NCBI RefSeq assembly: GCF_963678635.1
Contig: NC_087062.1
Span: forward strand, 22,663,870 to 22,727,869
DNA: 64,000 nt
Direction of reading: 5' to 3'
Source: Symsagittifera roscoffensis
Lineage: Eukaryota > Xenacoelomorpha > Acoela > Convolutidae
Under the pieces are notes generated by a model. That model worked only from the letters and a program-made list of their open reading frames with translations, was not told the origin of the DNA and made no database searches. Both the position numbers and the translations under genes were made by a program. Of the stretch, positions 21,338-32,285 are shown one piece after another (the stretch's first letter is position 1; each line of letters starts with the position of its first letter).

Positions 21338-21600
21338 TTATCCCAGCTTCCTCCCCCTCTGTATCGTGATGGGTGTATCAAGAGTATTCAACAAGACACT
21401 GACACAGAGACCGCTCTTGGTTATCGAGAAGTATCTTCCTAAAACAGCAGCACTTTGACTATTAGGCTTCGGAACTATGCATACTTGCTTGTTGTCACTT
21501 AGTTCCTTGTAATTTTTCATTCGCAAGCTTACGATTGCCGCTTCGTTCGCCTTCAGCCTCACCCTCCTACTCAAGAATACCGGTGCTTTAATTTCATTCG
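21338..21600 (-). pseudogene. Copy B Pol: protease-RT junction remnant
   Basis: Contains ANEIKAPVFLSRRVRLKANE, LRMKNYKELSDNKQVCIV, RYFSITKSGLCVSVLLNTL and TIQRGRKLG. The same segment follows the retropepsin in copy C (37666-37800), so the protease once lay just upstream. In B that upstream part is replaced by a minisatellite. Confidence 0.7.
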
Positions 21601-21603
21601 CTA

Positions 21604-21895
21604 ATGTCCGAAGACCACTGTCCCAAGAACACTGTCCCAAGACCACTGTCCCAAGACCAGTGTCCCAAGACCACTGTCCCAAGACCACTGTCCCAAGACC
21701 AGTGTCCCAAGACCACTGTCCCAAGACCGTACCGTCCCAAGAATGTACTGTCCCAAGACCGTACCAAGACTGCTCTGGCCCAAGACTGTCCCAAGACTGC
21801 ACCGTCCCAAGACTGTCCCAAGACTGCACTGTCCCACGACTGTCCCAAGACTGCTCTGCTCCAAGACCGTACCCAGACTGCACTGTCCTAAGACT
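21604..21895. repeat. 14-bp minisatellite (CCCAAGACCACTGT)n
   Basis: About eight regular copies of CCCAAGACCACTGT or CCCAAGACCAGTGT, then irregular 11- to 16-base variants to about 21895. It is open in several frames on both strands, but the peptides (QDCPKTA, GTVLGQ) are repeat artefacts. It lies exactly where gag and protease should be in copy B. Confidence 0.92.
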
Positions 21896-22827
21896 TCTTC
21901 GGTACTAACCCAAGACTTGTCACCAAGCGTTTGTATAGTAGGATCTCTTCCTCTTCGTTGTGGGGACTCTTGAACCACTGTACCGTGTACCACCACTTGA
22001 GCTCTAGTAAAAATTTTCCCAAAAACTCTGTCTTAATGGCCAAAAGCTTCAAATACTGAGCCCCCTGTATTTATCTCCCTTTCGTTGTTTCAGGCAATTT
22101 GTAACCTCAACTTCTTCACAGGTATCTTGTGATCACCTGTTCTTTCAAATACCAATGACAAATTCTCAGCAAAACGTAAAAATTTAAACAGTAAAAATTT
22201 TAAAAACAGAGAGATGAACTCACCTAAAATTCAAAGCTGACAGATGTCAACCTCTGTCCAAAAAAACGTCTGGTACCCGATTGCCACGCGTTTTCCTCCC
22301 CCTGCTAGCGATCTTATGGGGCATCACAAAAATTGTCTATGTCCGTTCCCCCCTACCGATCCGACCAGGGTACCTACCTTAACTCGATGTTAAATTTGGA
22401 TATCCGCTTCTTATAACCAATGCGTGTAAGTATCTAATGTAACTAAATCGACGATGCCGAACAATTAGTTACTCCAATGTGTCCCCCCTTTTTACACTTT
22501 ACAACCACCAACCTTTAACCTAACCAGCCCCCCTTCTAACCTCCCCCTTCTTTAGCCCCCCTCTTAAGCCGAAAGTTCCCTTAAGCGCCGGGTGCTAAAC
22601 CTCTCGAGAGAAAACCGTAGAACTGTTTCCAGGCCTGCTTGAGTAAAAACTTCCTCGAAACAATGGGGCTCCGCTTATCCTATTATACACTTATTTCCTA
22701 TAACGTAATGTGGATTTTAACGATACCCGTTTGTCCAACTTGAGAACACCCCTGTGTGTCCTCCTCTTGTTGTCCCGGTCCCGTGCTAGTTGTCCCCATG
22801 ACGTGCACTGCCTTTGACACCAGCACC

Positions 22828-23026
22828 ACCTTCCCACTTGGCTGGTCACCTCTTCCAGTCAAGTCTCCTAGCGGTTCAGCTCAATCCTTGTGAACCACCT
22901 TCCCACTCGGCTGGTCACCTCTTCCAGTCAAACCTCCTAGTGGTTCGGCTCAATCCTTGTGAACCAATTTCCCACTCGGCTGGTCACCTCTTCCAGTCAA
23001 GTCTCCTAGTTGTCCAGCTAAGTTGC
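22828..23026. repeat. 69-bp tandem repeat, about 2.9 copies, in the leader of copy B
   Basis: Units begin CCTTCCCACTTGGCTGG (22828), CCTTCCCACTCGGCTGG (about 22897) and ATTTCCCACTCGGCTGG (about 22966). The third is incomplete. The equivalent place in copy C (about 26600) has a single diverged unit. Confidence 0.88.
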
Positions 23027-23472
23027 AAGCTATCTGAAAACCCTTAATAACACCCCCCCCCGCCCTTTGGGCACCTTATGAGGTGGCTAGATTAGATTGC
23101 TAGGTTGATCGAAACGATTGGTCTTATAAAACAGTATGGGTATACTATTTAATTAATATAAAGGTTTGATCCAACTAATCTGGTGTCAAAGTCACTGTCA
23201 TTTTTGTTTTATGGTTTGTGTTTCTTTTTCTATTCTTTTTTCTTGTTTTTGTTTCGCTTTTTGTCCCCCTAGTTACCCCCCTTACTCGGTTAGCTAAGCC
23301 TCGTTCGTAGAGCGTGCCAGGAAGTTTTCTTGAGTATTCTTAAAAACCTATCACGGCACAACCGGAAGGTTTACACGTTCCCGCTGAACCGTACCACCGG
23401 TACTCTAGAATGGGGATGTAGCCCGGAGCTGTGTCAAGTGGGTTCGACTCCGTAGTCATGATGTCGCAAAAA

Positions 23473-23487
23473 CACCCAGGAGCGCCA
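23473..23487 (-). promoter_or_regulatory. Putative tRNA primer-binding site of copy B
   Basis: On the minus strand TGGCGCTCCTGGGTG starts 11 bases after the 5' LTR end. It begins with TGG, as required to pair with a tRNA CCA end. Copy C has TGGCGCTCCGGGGTG at the same distance. I cannot name the tRNA. Confidence 0.55.
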
Positions 23488-23498
23488 TAAAAACACTA

Positions 23499-24391
23499 TG
23501 TAACAGTCGCCTACTTCGGTCACATATGAGGCTTAAGAAAAATAGGCCCTATAACCATTGGCTCAAGAGTCAGGGACACTATCTCTTGTGTTTTTCTACC
23601 TCAAAACGGTCGGAGCCAATTCGGTTCACTTGCGACATGAGACTAGAACTCGTTACAGCTTAAAGGCCACTACCAAAATACCCCCCCCCACTCTAGAAAA
23701 TAAGAACGTCCCCATACTTAGGTCTCAAAATACCCAAAATACACGAACGCCGTTAAAAATGGGGTCGGAACAATTAGTTACTTTTTATTGGACAGTGAAA
23801 CTTTGATCCATTTCAGATGGATCAACCTAAAACTCGCCTTACCTCACATACTTATCATAAAATACACTCAGGAAAATTAAATTAGGTACTTACATAGCAG
23901 CACACTTAAGAATCAGAGTAATTAAGCTAATTAGTAACTTTAGCATAAATATAATTGAATATAACTCGAGACATTTTCTATTAATGAGTTCCAATCGAAG
24001 AAATTGAGTTTTAACTTGAGAATATAGTTTTAGGTTTCAACCATTGGGAGACTTCAGTTGTCTACCTTTCCATTGAAGGTTCACCCTGGTTCAGCTGAAT
24101 TTCGATCTTCTTTCGTAATCACTCTGTCTCCTATATCAAGATTGGACAGCTCTACTCTCGTGTTTTTATTACTATCTCGGAAATTGCGAATAGCAATTTC
24201 CCGCTGTTTTTTCTGTCACTTTCCCGCTATTGCGACTCGGTCGTTCTGATTTTTTTTTGATGTTTTCAGTTGTCGCGAGAAAACTGAGCATGACATGCTG
24301 AATTCGAATTTTTGAAAAATTAAACTTCATCCCAAAACCACGTATTTCGTATTCCTCAAGGTCAAACTTCCAGATATGAACGACTGGCACA
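23499..24391 (-). repeat. 5' LTR of copy B
   Basis: 893 bp, TGTGCCAGTCG at 24391 to GACTGTTACA at 23499 (minus strand). Outer flank is non-element DNA, so this is the real 5' end of B. Confidence 0.92.
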
Positions 24392-25171
24392 CAAAACCAA
24401 CAACACATACGCTGAGAAAATCATATAGTGCGATTTTACTTAGCTCCATTTTGTTTTGATTTGTGTGTTTCGGACGTCTCAAATCTCTAACTTCTTTCAA
24501 TTTATTTTAACTTCGTATTCGGCGGTTTTAATACTCTATGACTTGTGACATCGACTCTGCACTCTCGCTTTCCGAGTCTTGCATTACGTTAATAGCCATT
24601 TTCACGCAGTTGGAGGCAGTCCTCCAAACCTTCTGCTCGCTAACACTTTGTTTACAACAGGGCAGGGGATCCACAGCGGATTCTCTGTTTCAGCAGAAAC
24701 TATTATCAAGGCACGACGTCACATTCAATCGTCTCCAAGTTTCTTTTCACTGCTGTCGTCACTGCATTCCGCTGTTTTTCCGCTGCATTCCGCTGCATTC
24801 CGCGGTTACAAAAATCGCTAGAAAGCGTCCGAGCCAGTTTCCAGCTGGAATGAGCTGTATAATCCCCTGTGCCTTGACATGGCTTCTTTGCACAATCATA
24901 CATTCAAGCGGTCACGTTAGTCCTGAACCATGTCATCAGTTTTTCCTGGTTCATATCTTATTCACTTCCATCTGAATTGTCAATATATTGCAATTCAACT
25001 CGAACAGATCTAAATTTTTCAGCCAGTTCAATTCTTTCCTTGATGCTTCTTGTCTGTTATTCTCTCATACTGGAGCTTCCAACCATCTAATCACCATCAT
25101 CAACACGCCAACAATTATCGTTATTGCTTGCTAAGGCCTATTAAACCGAAACCTTAGATCAATTTGAATCT
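24392..25171. other. Non-element sequence between copies B and C
   Basis: About 780 bases matching neither element. It includes a short run of CCGCTGCATT units (about 24766-24803). No gene is supported. It may be the original host sequence into which B inserted. Confidence 0.5.
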
Positions 25172-25287
25172 GCAAACTTCTGTAAATGACCACTGGCACT
25201 GTAAATTGAGACGCACTCAACTTTCTGGAGGCTGACTGACATGACGACGACGCGCGATGAGGACATCGATCTTGAGACCGGGGAGTA
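25172..25287 (+). mobile_element. Orphan 3' end of another element copy
   Basis: Matches the 116 bases before the 3' LTR of copy A (from CTGCAAACTTCTGTAAATGACC to the purine tract ACCGGGGAGTA). The LTR that follows is therefore a 3' LTR for a vanished upstream element and also the 5' LTR of copy C. Confidence 0.82.
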
Positions 25288-26104
25288 TGTGCCAGCCGGT
25301 CTTATTTGGAAGTTTGGCCTTGAATTAGAAGTTTAATCTCGATTTCGGGGACAAAATTAAATTTTCAAAATTTCGATTGGATGCTGTCATGCTCAAGTTT
25401 CTCGCGACAACTGTTAAAAGCAAAAAAAATACACAGAAGATTCGAGTTAGAATATCGGGAAAGTCGCTCGAAAAATACGAGAGTAAAATTGCTATTCGCA
25501 ATTTTACCGGAATAGTTCCACACGGGTAGAGCTGTCTTGTTTCTGACAGGAAATGAAGAGTTCAAGAAGAGAAGTAAAAAAGAACAATTGACTGGACCAA
25601 AGTGATACTTGAGTGAGAAGGTGGACAGCTGAAGCTTCTTGAGTTAAAACTCATTTCTTCAAAACTTCTCGAATTAAACTTAAAGACTTTAAATTAATTC
25701 TCGAGCTGCAAAACGTTTATTATTTACATAATTCTAGAAGTCGGGTCGGTATGTGAGTACCCAACTGAAACTTGTTGAGGGAATTTTACGCAATTATGTT
25801 GAGTTAAGGCCAGTTTTTAGGTTGATCCATCTGAAACGTGAGAATCCTACCCTGTTTTTAACGGCGTTTGCGTGTTTTATTCTTTCGAGATCTGAGCATG
25901 GGAGCGTTCTTATTTCTAGTGGTAGTAGCCTTAAAGCTGTAATACTGTAACACGGTTTGTAGTGCCGTGTCGCTAGTGAACCGAATTGGCTCCGACCGCT
26001 TGAGGTAGAAAAACACAAGAGATAGTGTCCTTGACTCATGAGCCAATGGTTATAGGGCCTATTTTTCTTAACGACATATGTGACTTGAGTAGGCGACTGT
26101 TACA
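25288..26104 (+). repeat. LTR at the left of copy C
   Basis: 817 bp, TGTGCCAGCCGG...GACTGTTACA. It is noticeably diverged from the LTR at 48491-49340, so the two are unlikely to be a matched pair from one insertion. Confidence 0.9.
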
Positions 26105-26115
26105 TAGTGTTTTTA

Positions 26116-26130
26116 TGGCGCTCCGGGGTG
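26116..26130 (+). promoter_or_regulatory. Putative tRNA primer-binding site of copy C
   Basis: TGGCGCTCCGGGGTG, 11 bases after the LTR end, with the same form and spacing as in copy B. The second round carries it at about 32297. Confidence 0.55.
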
Positions 26131-28600
26131 TTTTGACGACATCAAGACTACGGGATCAAACCCACTTGACACAGCTACGGGCTACATGCCTACTCTAGAG
26201 TACCGGTGATTTGTATGGTTCAACGGGAACGTGTCGATCTTCTAGTTGTACCGTGATAGCTGTTTAAGAAAACTCGAGAAATTTTCCCGGCGCGCTTTCC
26301 GATACGAGGCCCAGCTAAACGAATAAGTGGGCCACTAGGGGGACAAAAACGGGTAAAAGACAAAAAGCGAAACAAAAAACTGAAAATATTAGAAATAGTA
26401 AGAAAAAACTGTTAAAAATTGGAAAAAGGACATTGGCTTTGGTTTTCAGATTATATGGATCAAACCTTCAAATTAATTAAAATAGTATACTCATACTGTT
26501 TTCAATAAGACCGATTGTTTCGATCAAAATAGCAAACTTTCAGCAGGTGCCCGAGTTCAGGGCATTGAAAGGGTTTTCAGATAGCCGTGCAATTTTAGAG
26601 GACCACTGGGAGACTAGACTGGAACAAGTGACTGAGAAGAGACTACCAATAGCGTGACCAGAGCAGTGCAGCAGTGAGAAAGGATTACAGGGCTGTTCTG
26701 TTTGGTCACACGGGTATCGTTAAAGTCCACTTTATACTCTAGGAGATAAGTGTAAAAATGAATGAGCGGGTCCCCACAGTTTTGAGGATTTTTTTTTTAT
26801 TTGAGCAGAGCTTGAAAACAGGTTATACGGACTTTCTCTCGAGAAGTTTAGCACCCATCGCGCTTTGGGTATTTTTCGACCTAAGTGGGGGACTAGATAA
26901 GGGGGAGGTTAGAAAGGGGGCTGGTTAAGATAAAGGTTGGTGGTTGGAAATTGTAAAAAGGGGACTTCTTTACAGTAACTATAAATCGATATCGTCGATT
27001 TAGTTAGAATAGATTAACTAGAGTCTCAAAACAAGAACTGGAACGCAAAGGTACCCGATAGTAAAGTCAAATTAGGGTAGATAACCTGACCTGATTGTGT
27101 GGGGAGATCGGAAATAGACCGTTCTTGGAACCCAATAGATGAACGCCCCATAAGAACATTAGAAGAGCAGGAAAAACGTGTGACAGTTAGATACCAGACA
27201 TTTTTTCGAAAAACAGTCCTTGTTGATTTTGCATTTTGGATATATACATTTTTATTGTTTTTTTTGTTTTCCTTATTGACTTTTACTGTTTTTGAAACAG
27301 ATTTTAAAGTTTTACGAAGAAGTGGTGCACTTGCATTTGTATTTCAACTTTTCAAACGAGTTCTAGAGGTGGTACAGGGATAGTGGATAAAGCGTCCAGA
27401 CACTGGAGCTACTGTAGTGGAAAAGTTCACAAGAGTTTTGGAGGGAGCCCCGGGATTGCAATCTATGGGTCTCATCACTTGAGTCCTGGGATAGTGATTT
27501 AAGGGTCCCAACACCTGATCTTAGGGTCCTAACACTTAAGCTAATGATTCCAGAACTGGAGCTAAGGGTCCCAAAACTTGATCTAAGGGTCGCAGAACTT
27601 GAGCTGAGGGTCCCAACACTTGATCTAAGGGTCCCAACACTTGATCTAAGGGTCCCAACATTTAATCTAAGGGTCGCAGAACTTGAGCTGAGGGTCCCAA
27701 CACTTGATCTAAGGGTCCCAACACTTGATCTAAGGGTCCCAACATTTAATCTAAGGGTCACAAAACTTGAGCTAAGGGTACCAGCACTTGAGCTAAGGGT
27801 CTCAACACTTGATCTAAGGGTCCCTACACTTGGGCTAAGGGTCCCAGCACTTGAGCTAAGGGTCCCAACACTTGAACTAAGGGTTCCAATACATGATCTA
27901 AGGGTCCCAACACTTGAGCTAAGATTCCCAACACTTGATCTAAGGGCCCGTACACTTGGGCTAAGGGTCCCAGCATCTGAGCTAAGGGTCCCAACCCTTG
28001 ATCTGAGCGTCCAAATACTTACGCTAAGAGTCCCAGCACTTGAGCTTAGGGTCGCAACACTTGATCTAAGGGTCCCAACACTTGATCTAAGGGTCCCAAC
28101 ACTTGATCTAAGGGTCCCAACATTTGTGCTAAGGGTCAAACACTTGAGCTAAGGATTCCAGCACTTGATCTAAGGACCCCAACACTTGAGCTAAGGGTCC
28201 CAGCACTTGAGGTGAGGGTCGCAACACAATTGCTAAGGGTCCCAACACTTGATCACTTGATCTAAGGGTCCAAAAGTCCCTAAATTCCCAGGATTGGCAA
28301 ATAGAATTAGAATTGGCAAGTTGGAATTCGAATTGTGGAATAATATTAGCCTGAAATTGTTTTAACAAGTTTTTAAGAACATAAAGGTTTTTTTTTAATT
28401 TTTAATTGCATTTTTAAAGCAAAAACTGTACATAGTCAGAATTGAAGATAAAAGATAAATTGAGAATAAACACCAGGAAGAGAAAAAGAAAGTCATTACC
28501 AGAGAGGCAAGGGTTAGGACTTAGGCAAAACCAACAGTCAACGCAAAGGAAACAAACACCAACAAATCCTAAAAAAAAAAGAAAAAAAATTTCACTTAAC
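26131..28600 (+). other. Leader of copy C
   Basis: A 2.5-kb untranslated leader. It is AT-rich to 26880, then has a G-rich block (about 26890-26960) shared with copy B, an open stretch at 27099-27383 without an ATG, the minisatellite, and an A-rich segment before the gag ATG. No supported gene. Confidence 0.6.
27496..28271 (+). repeat. 21-bp minisatellite in the leader, about 37 units
   Basis: Unit AAGGGTCCCAACACTTGATCT with variants (GAGCT, GCGCT or CAGCA substitutions). Because 21 is a multiple of 3 the array stays open on both strands: LRVPTLD heptads on plus (27544-28152) and TLRSSVG heptads on minus (27363-28139). Confidence 0.95.
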
Positions 28601-30658
28601 ATGGTCTGCACCAGAAGCAACAAGGGGCAGAAGACTGAAGAAAAGCAAATCAATTAAAGTAGTATGCCCGTAACGGAAATTGATCTAGAGACGCCAGAGC
28701 AGAGCCTAGATGGCGAGGAACAAAAAACGACGAAATCGACGCCTATGCCGAATGTAGAAGAACAAGAAACAAAGACAATTGAGTTCCCACCGATAGGCAA
28801 TGGAGACAAAATCACTATCAACACGCCTGAGACGATAAAGGACGATTCGCACGCAAATAGAACGTCGTTCACGGAGAAACTTGCGGCGACGGTCGGAATG
28901 AAACCAAGAGAGAAGGAGGATGTGACAACAACGACCGAAAAAGGCAAAATCTTTGGTACCCTTTCCACGATAACCACAGAAGCTGGCCAGGGGAGGGACC
29001 AAACAAGGGAAGGCGCAGTGGTTCACCAAAGTGGTCAAGCAGCGGAAACAAGATTAAGGCTTGTTGAGTTAGGGGAACTGACGTCAAAGCTGGAACAGAT
29101 AGCAATTGAGGAAGGAATTACGGCATAACAAGAATGAGTATCTAGACAACTGCTTCATCCTAGCGAGGACCACTGAAAAAAAGCTACAACAGATGGCGGA
29201 AAGGTGGAAACAACGGATGAGGAGCGAGAAAAACTTATCAAAAAGGATATGAAAGAATTGAAGAAGTGGTACGAGACCGTAAATGATAAGTTATGGAATC
29301 TTCAGAGGAAAATAGATACGATGAGCGAAGAACAAGTAGCAAATTCGTGTGCCATACAATCAAAATTAGACATGCTCCTGAGAAAATCTATTGCTCAAGA
29401 GAAAACGATACGGGACAAAACAGAAAGGTCGACCGGATCAAGGGTGGACTTTGTGGAACCTCAAAGTAAAAAGCAGGAATCGACACCGTTACCAATGATC
29501 AACAACAGGAAAGGATCATGTGTGAGCAAGTCGGCTACAAAAGGAGAAGTGTCGAACTCAACAAGGATACCTAGGGAATCGAGCGCACACATGAGTGTAA
29601 CACCTGATGCCATGACGTGGGAGAATACTTGGGAAACGATGAACTGGACGCTTGAAGCATTCCCAACAAGAAATGCAGAGTCGAGTGATAGAGGAGGAGG
29701 TAAAACGAGAAAGACCTTTAAGAAACAAAAAGAATTCAAGGAGGACTCAAACGGTTGCATAGAAACGGTTGTGCAAAGTGTGGGTTGAGGCGGTAAGACT
29801 ACGTCTGGAGCAGGAAAACCTGAACGATGAAATACAGGACTGCACAGCGATACTGAGCAACCTGGAGGGCATGGCACTGTAGTGCGTAGTAGCCAAAAAG
29901 GAAGTGGAACAAGACACTGCAGACAAAATTTTTACAATGCTGCTAAATCGCTTTGGATTCGCAATGAAGGGACATCAAGCCATGATGAGATGTGAGAAAA
30001 GGAGACAGAGAGATGATGAATCAATTGACCAATTTCTAGGTGATCTTGAGAGCCTGAGAAGGAGAAGTGATCCAGAGGAATCGACTAAAAGGAGGAACTT
30101 TAGCATTGCCTCAAAGTTTAATGATGGGGTGAAGAGTGATGACCGAAGAACAATGTTGGCAACATACTACACGCTTTCGAAAGACCAGGCACCAACCCCA
30201 GAAGAGATTTGACAGAAGTCTAGCGAGCAAATGTTGATGAAACCGATGAACTACTCATTTTCAGACAGCAGGAACCTGCAAGGAAGATGCCAACAGCAGA
30301 GGTCGTCATGGTACAAGCCAAGAGATGATATGGACAAATAAAGGTCATGGGAAAATTGTGGCTCGGCAGATCACCATGTATCGAATTGCACCACTTACAA
30401 GCAGGGCATGAGTGCTTGGGATACACGCCTGATGAAGAGGACTCGAGTCAGGTGGAAGATCACAAATTTTATAGTGGCTTGATAATTAAAAGAGGCGCCA
30501 GGCGTTTTTTCTGCAGTCAAGAGGGACGCTTCAGGATGGACTGTCCCCTGTTTTGGGAAGCACCGAAGAATCAGAGTCAACCAAAACACGAACCTGCATT
30601 TGTTGCGGTGCCAAACACCAGGAACGGACAAGCTGAGAAGCGGCAGGAGGTGAAATAA
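28601..30658 (+). pseudogene. Gag of copy C, unit 1
   Basis: ATG 28601 begins MVCTRSNKGQK, typical of gypsy Gag starts, but TAA follows at 28655. The frame resumes at MPVTEIDLETPEQ and is broken again near 29127, 29200 (one base lost relative to copy D), 29786 and 29879 (TAG; copy D has AAG). The capsid-like part is FGFAMKGHQAMMRCEKRR ... IDQFLGDLESLRR. At about 30508-30545 is a decayed zinc knuckle, FFCSQEGRFRMDC: of C-x2-C-x4-H-x4-C only the second and last Cys remain (first is Arg, His is Arg). The protein would form the particle and bind RNA. Confidence 0.85.
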
Positions 30659-31174
30659 CGATTAAGACTGTAAAAGCCGTGACTAAAGTGAGAGAGGCCG
30701 GGGGGCTGAGGCAAGGAGTTCACTAGGAATAGATAACGAGAAAGCAGCTGTAGAGGCTATCAACAAGGTGAAACAGGACTTGGCGACCAAAGAAACTGAA
30801 CATTGGCTAAAACAAGAGACAGGCAGACAAAACCAGAGTTAGAGACCAGTGATTATCCGACAACCACGAGTAACTGCTTCACCTTGAAAATGGTGACCAG
30901 GAAACCCTTCGGAATCACGAAGATTGGTGCGAGAATCATGTCAATAATCACGGTTGGTGGCCATGAGGTAACGAGGAATCCGAGTGAGCTCAGCGATCAA
31001 ACACTAATGCACATGGAGGTGTATGCTCACTAGTTACGCTCCCTCAGCCCACAAACTCCTTCTAAAGAACTCAGGGCACTACTCACGAGAGGTGGTGGTA
31101 AAACGATTAGGATAGACAGCAGGTACACGGAAGTCTATGATCCAAATAGATACAAAAACATCTATACAAAAACA
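30659..31174 (+). other. Gag-protease spacer, unit 1
   Basis: Coding-like sequence with several stops, corresponding to the start of Pol. No domain is recognised. Confidence 0.4.
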
Positions 31175-31582
31175 ATGATAACGTGTGACGAAGATCTTGC
31201 CGATCAAATCTGCGTAGGTCGAGAAGAACTCAAGGCGAGATCGATAGGGCACTGCAAAAACGCCATGCATCTGGGAAAAGAAGCAGAAGTATCCGCACAT
31301 GTACTATACATAAGCGGAAAGAAGACCCAACTACGAGGATTGTTGTATACAGGGGCTGTCTTGAGCTTAATACCATTAGAAACCTGGAAAACAATGGGAT
31401 TCGACAAAGACGATCTGATAGATTCAAGGATACGGCTGTCAACGGCAAACAATGGGTCATTAAGGGTCCTAGGTAGAACACTGATCATAGCTTTGAATCT
31501 GGTGAACACAATCTGTGGTTGAGATTTCTGGTGGTGGAGAATCTAGATGAGTCTGATCAATTCACATTAGGAAGAGATTTTA
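31175..31582 (+). pseudogene. Retropepsin-type protease of copy C, unit 1 (truncated)
   Basis: Active-site region reads LLYTGAVLSLIP, where aspartic proteases have DTGA, so the catalytic Asp is Tyr here. Flanking strings LSTANNGSLRVLGRTLI and (next frame, from 31519) QFTLGRDFI fit the retropepsin fold. The duplication junction cuts the gene at GRDFI. The enzyme would process Gag and Pol. Confidence 0.8.
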
Positions 31583-32285
31583 TCGCGACAACTGTTAAAA
31601 GCAAAAAAAATACACAGAAGATTCGAGTTAGAATATCGGGAAAGTCGCTCGAAAAATACGAGAGTAAAATTGCTATTCGCAATTTTACCGGAATAGTTCC
31701 ACACGGGTAGAGCTGTCTTGTTTCTGACAGGAAATGAAGAGTTCAAGAAGAGAAGTAAAAAAGAACAATTGACTGGACCAAAGTGATACTTGAGTGAGAA
31801 GGTGGACAGCTGAAGCTTCTTGAGTTAAAACTCATTTCTTCAAAACTTCTCGAATTAAACTTAAAGACTTTAAATTAATTCTCGAGCTGCAAAACGTTTA
31901 TTATTTACATAATTCTAGAAGTCGGGTCGGTATGTGAGTACCCAACTGAAACTTGTTGAGGGAATTTTACGCAATTATGTTGAGTTAAGGCCAGTTTTTA
32001 GGTTGATCCATCTGAAACGTGAGAATCCTACCCTGTTTTTAACGGCGTTTGCGTGTTTTATTCTTTCGAGATCTGAGCATGGGAGCGTTCTTATTTCTAG
32101 TGGTAGTAGCCTTAAAGCTGTAATACTGTAACACGGTTTGTAGTGCCGTGTCGCTAGTGAACCGAATTGGCTCCGACCGCTTGAGGTAGAAAAACACAAG
32201 AGATAGTGTCCTTGACTCATGAGCCAATGGTTATAGGGCCTATTTTTCTTAACGACATATGTGACTTGAGTAGGCGACTGTTACA
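31583..32285 (+). repeat. 5'-truncated LTR in unit 2
   Basis: Matches 25402-26104 nearly perfectly. Its TGTGCCAG start is missing, so it is not a transposition product. Confidence 0.93.

Larger units (their letters stand above)
21896..23498 (-). other. Copy B leader region
   Basis: Non-coding. 22500-22600 on the minus strand matches the leader of copy C (G-rich AGGGGGAGGTTAG... then GGTTGGTGGTTG) and contains the 69-bp repeat and primer site listed separately. No gag remains. Confidence 0.7.
13646..24391 (-). mobile_element. Ty3/gypsy-type LTR retrotransposon copy B (deletion derivative)
   Basis: Read on the minus strand from 24391: 5' LTR, primer site, leader with a 69-bp repeat, 14-bp minisatellite, RT, RNase H, linker, integrase start, then a jump to the equivalent of base 8940 of copy A, the end of the second frame, 3' UTR and a 3' LTR that stops short at 13646. 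Gag, most of protease, the integrase core, the macro domain and the SGNH domain are missing. It can have moved only with proteins supplied by other copies, or the deletions came later. Its best-preserved part is the RT. Confidence 0.93.
25402..31582 (+). repeat. Tandem duplication, unit 1 (6,181 bp)
   Basis: Starts 114 bases inside the LTR and ends inside the protease coding region. It is repeated almost perfectly as unit 2. I saw about a dozen single-base differences, one extra GAC codon in gag and nine fewer minisatellite units in unit 2. Confidence 0.95.

Noticed and set aside
21604-21895. Regular repeats resembling a CRISPR array
   Set aside because: Units are contiguous or vary by a few bases, with no unique spacers, and lie within a eukaryotic retrotransposon.
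23437-23470. GTGGGTTCGACTCC near the primer site, resembling a tRNA T-arm
   Set aside because: The stem does not pair (GTGGG against CCGTA) and no acceptor or anticodon arm fits.
25753-26046. Short open frames in the LTRs (repeated at 31934-32227)
   Set aside because: They lie within LTR sequence, differ between LTR copies and have no recognisable product.
27099-27383. Open stretch with a hydrophobic, membrane-like segment (FAFWIYTFLLFFLFSLLTF) in the leader, repeated at 33279-33563
   Set aside because: It has no ATG (the first codon is GTG and no internal Met follows), the hydrophobic run is a T-rich leader tract, and no equivalent was seen in copy B.
27363-28139. 258-residue minus-strand frame of TLRSSVG heptads
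   Set aside because: It is a by-product of the 21-bp minisatellite, whose period is a multiple of three; the plus-strand heptads have the same cause.
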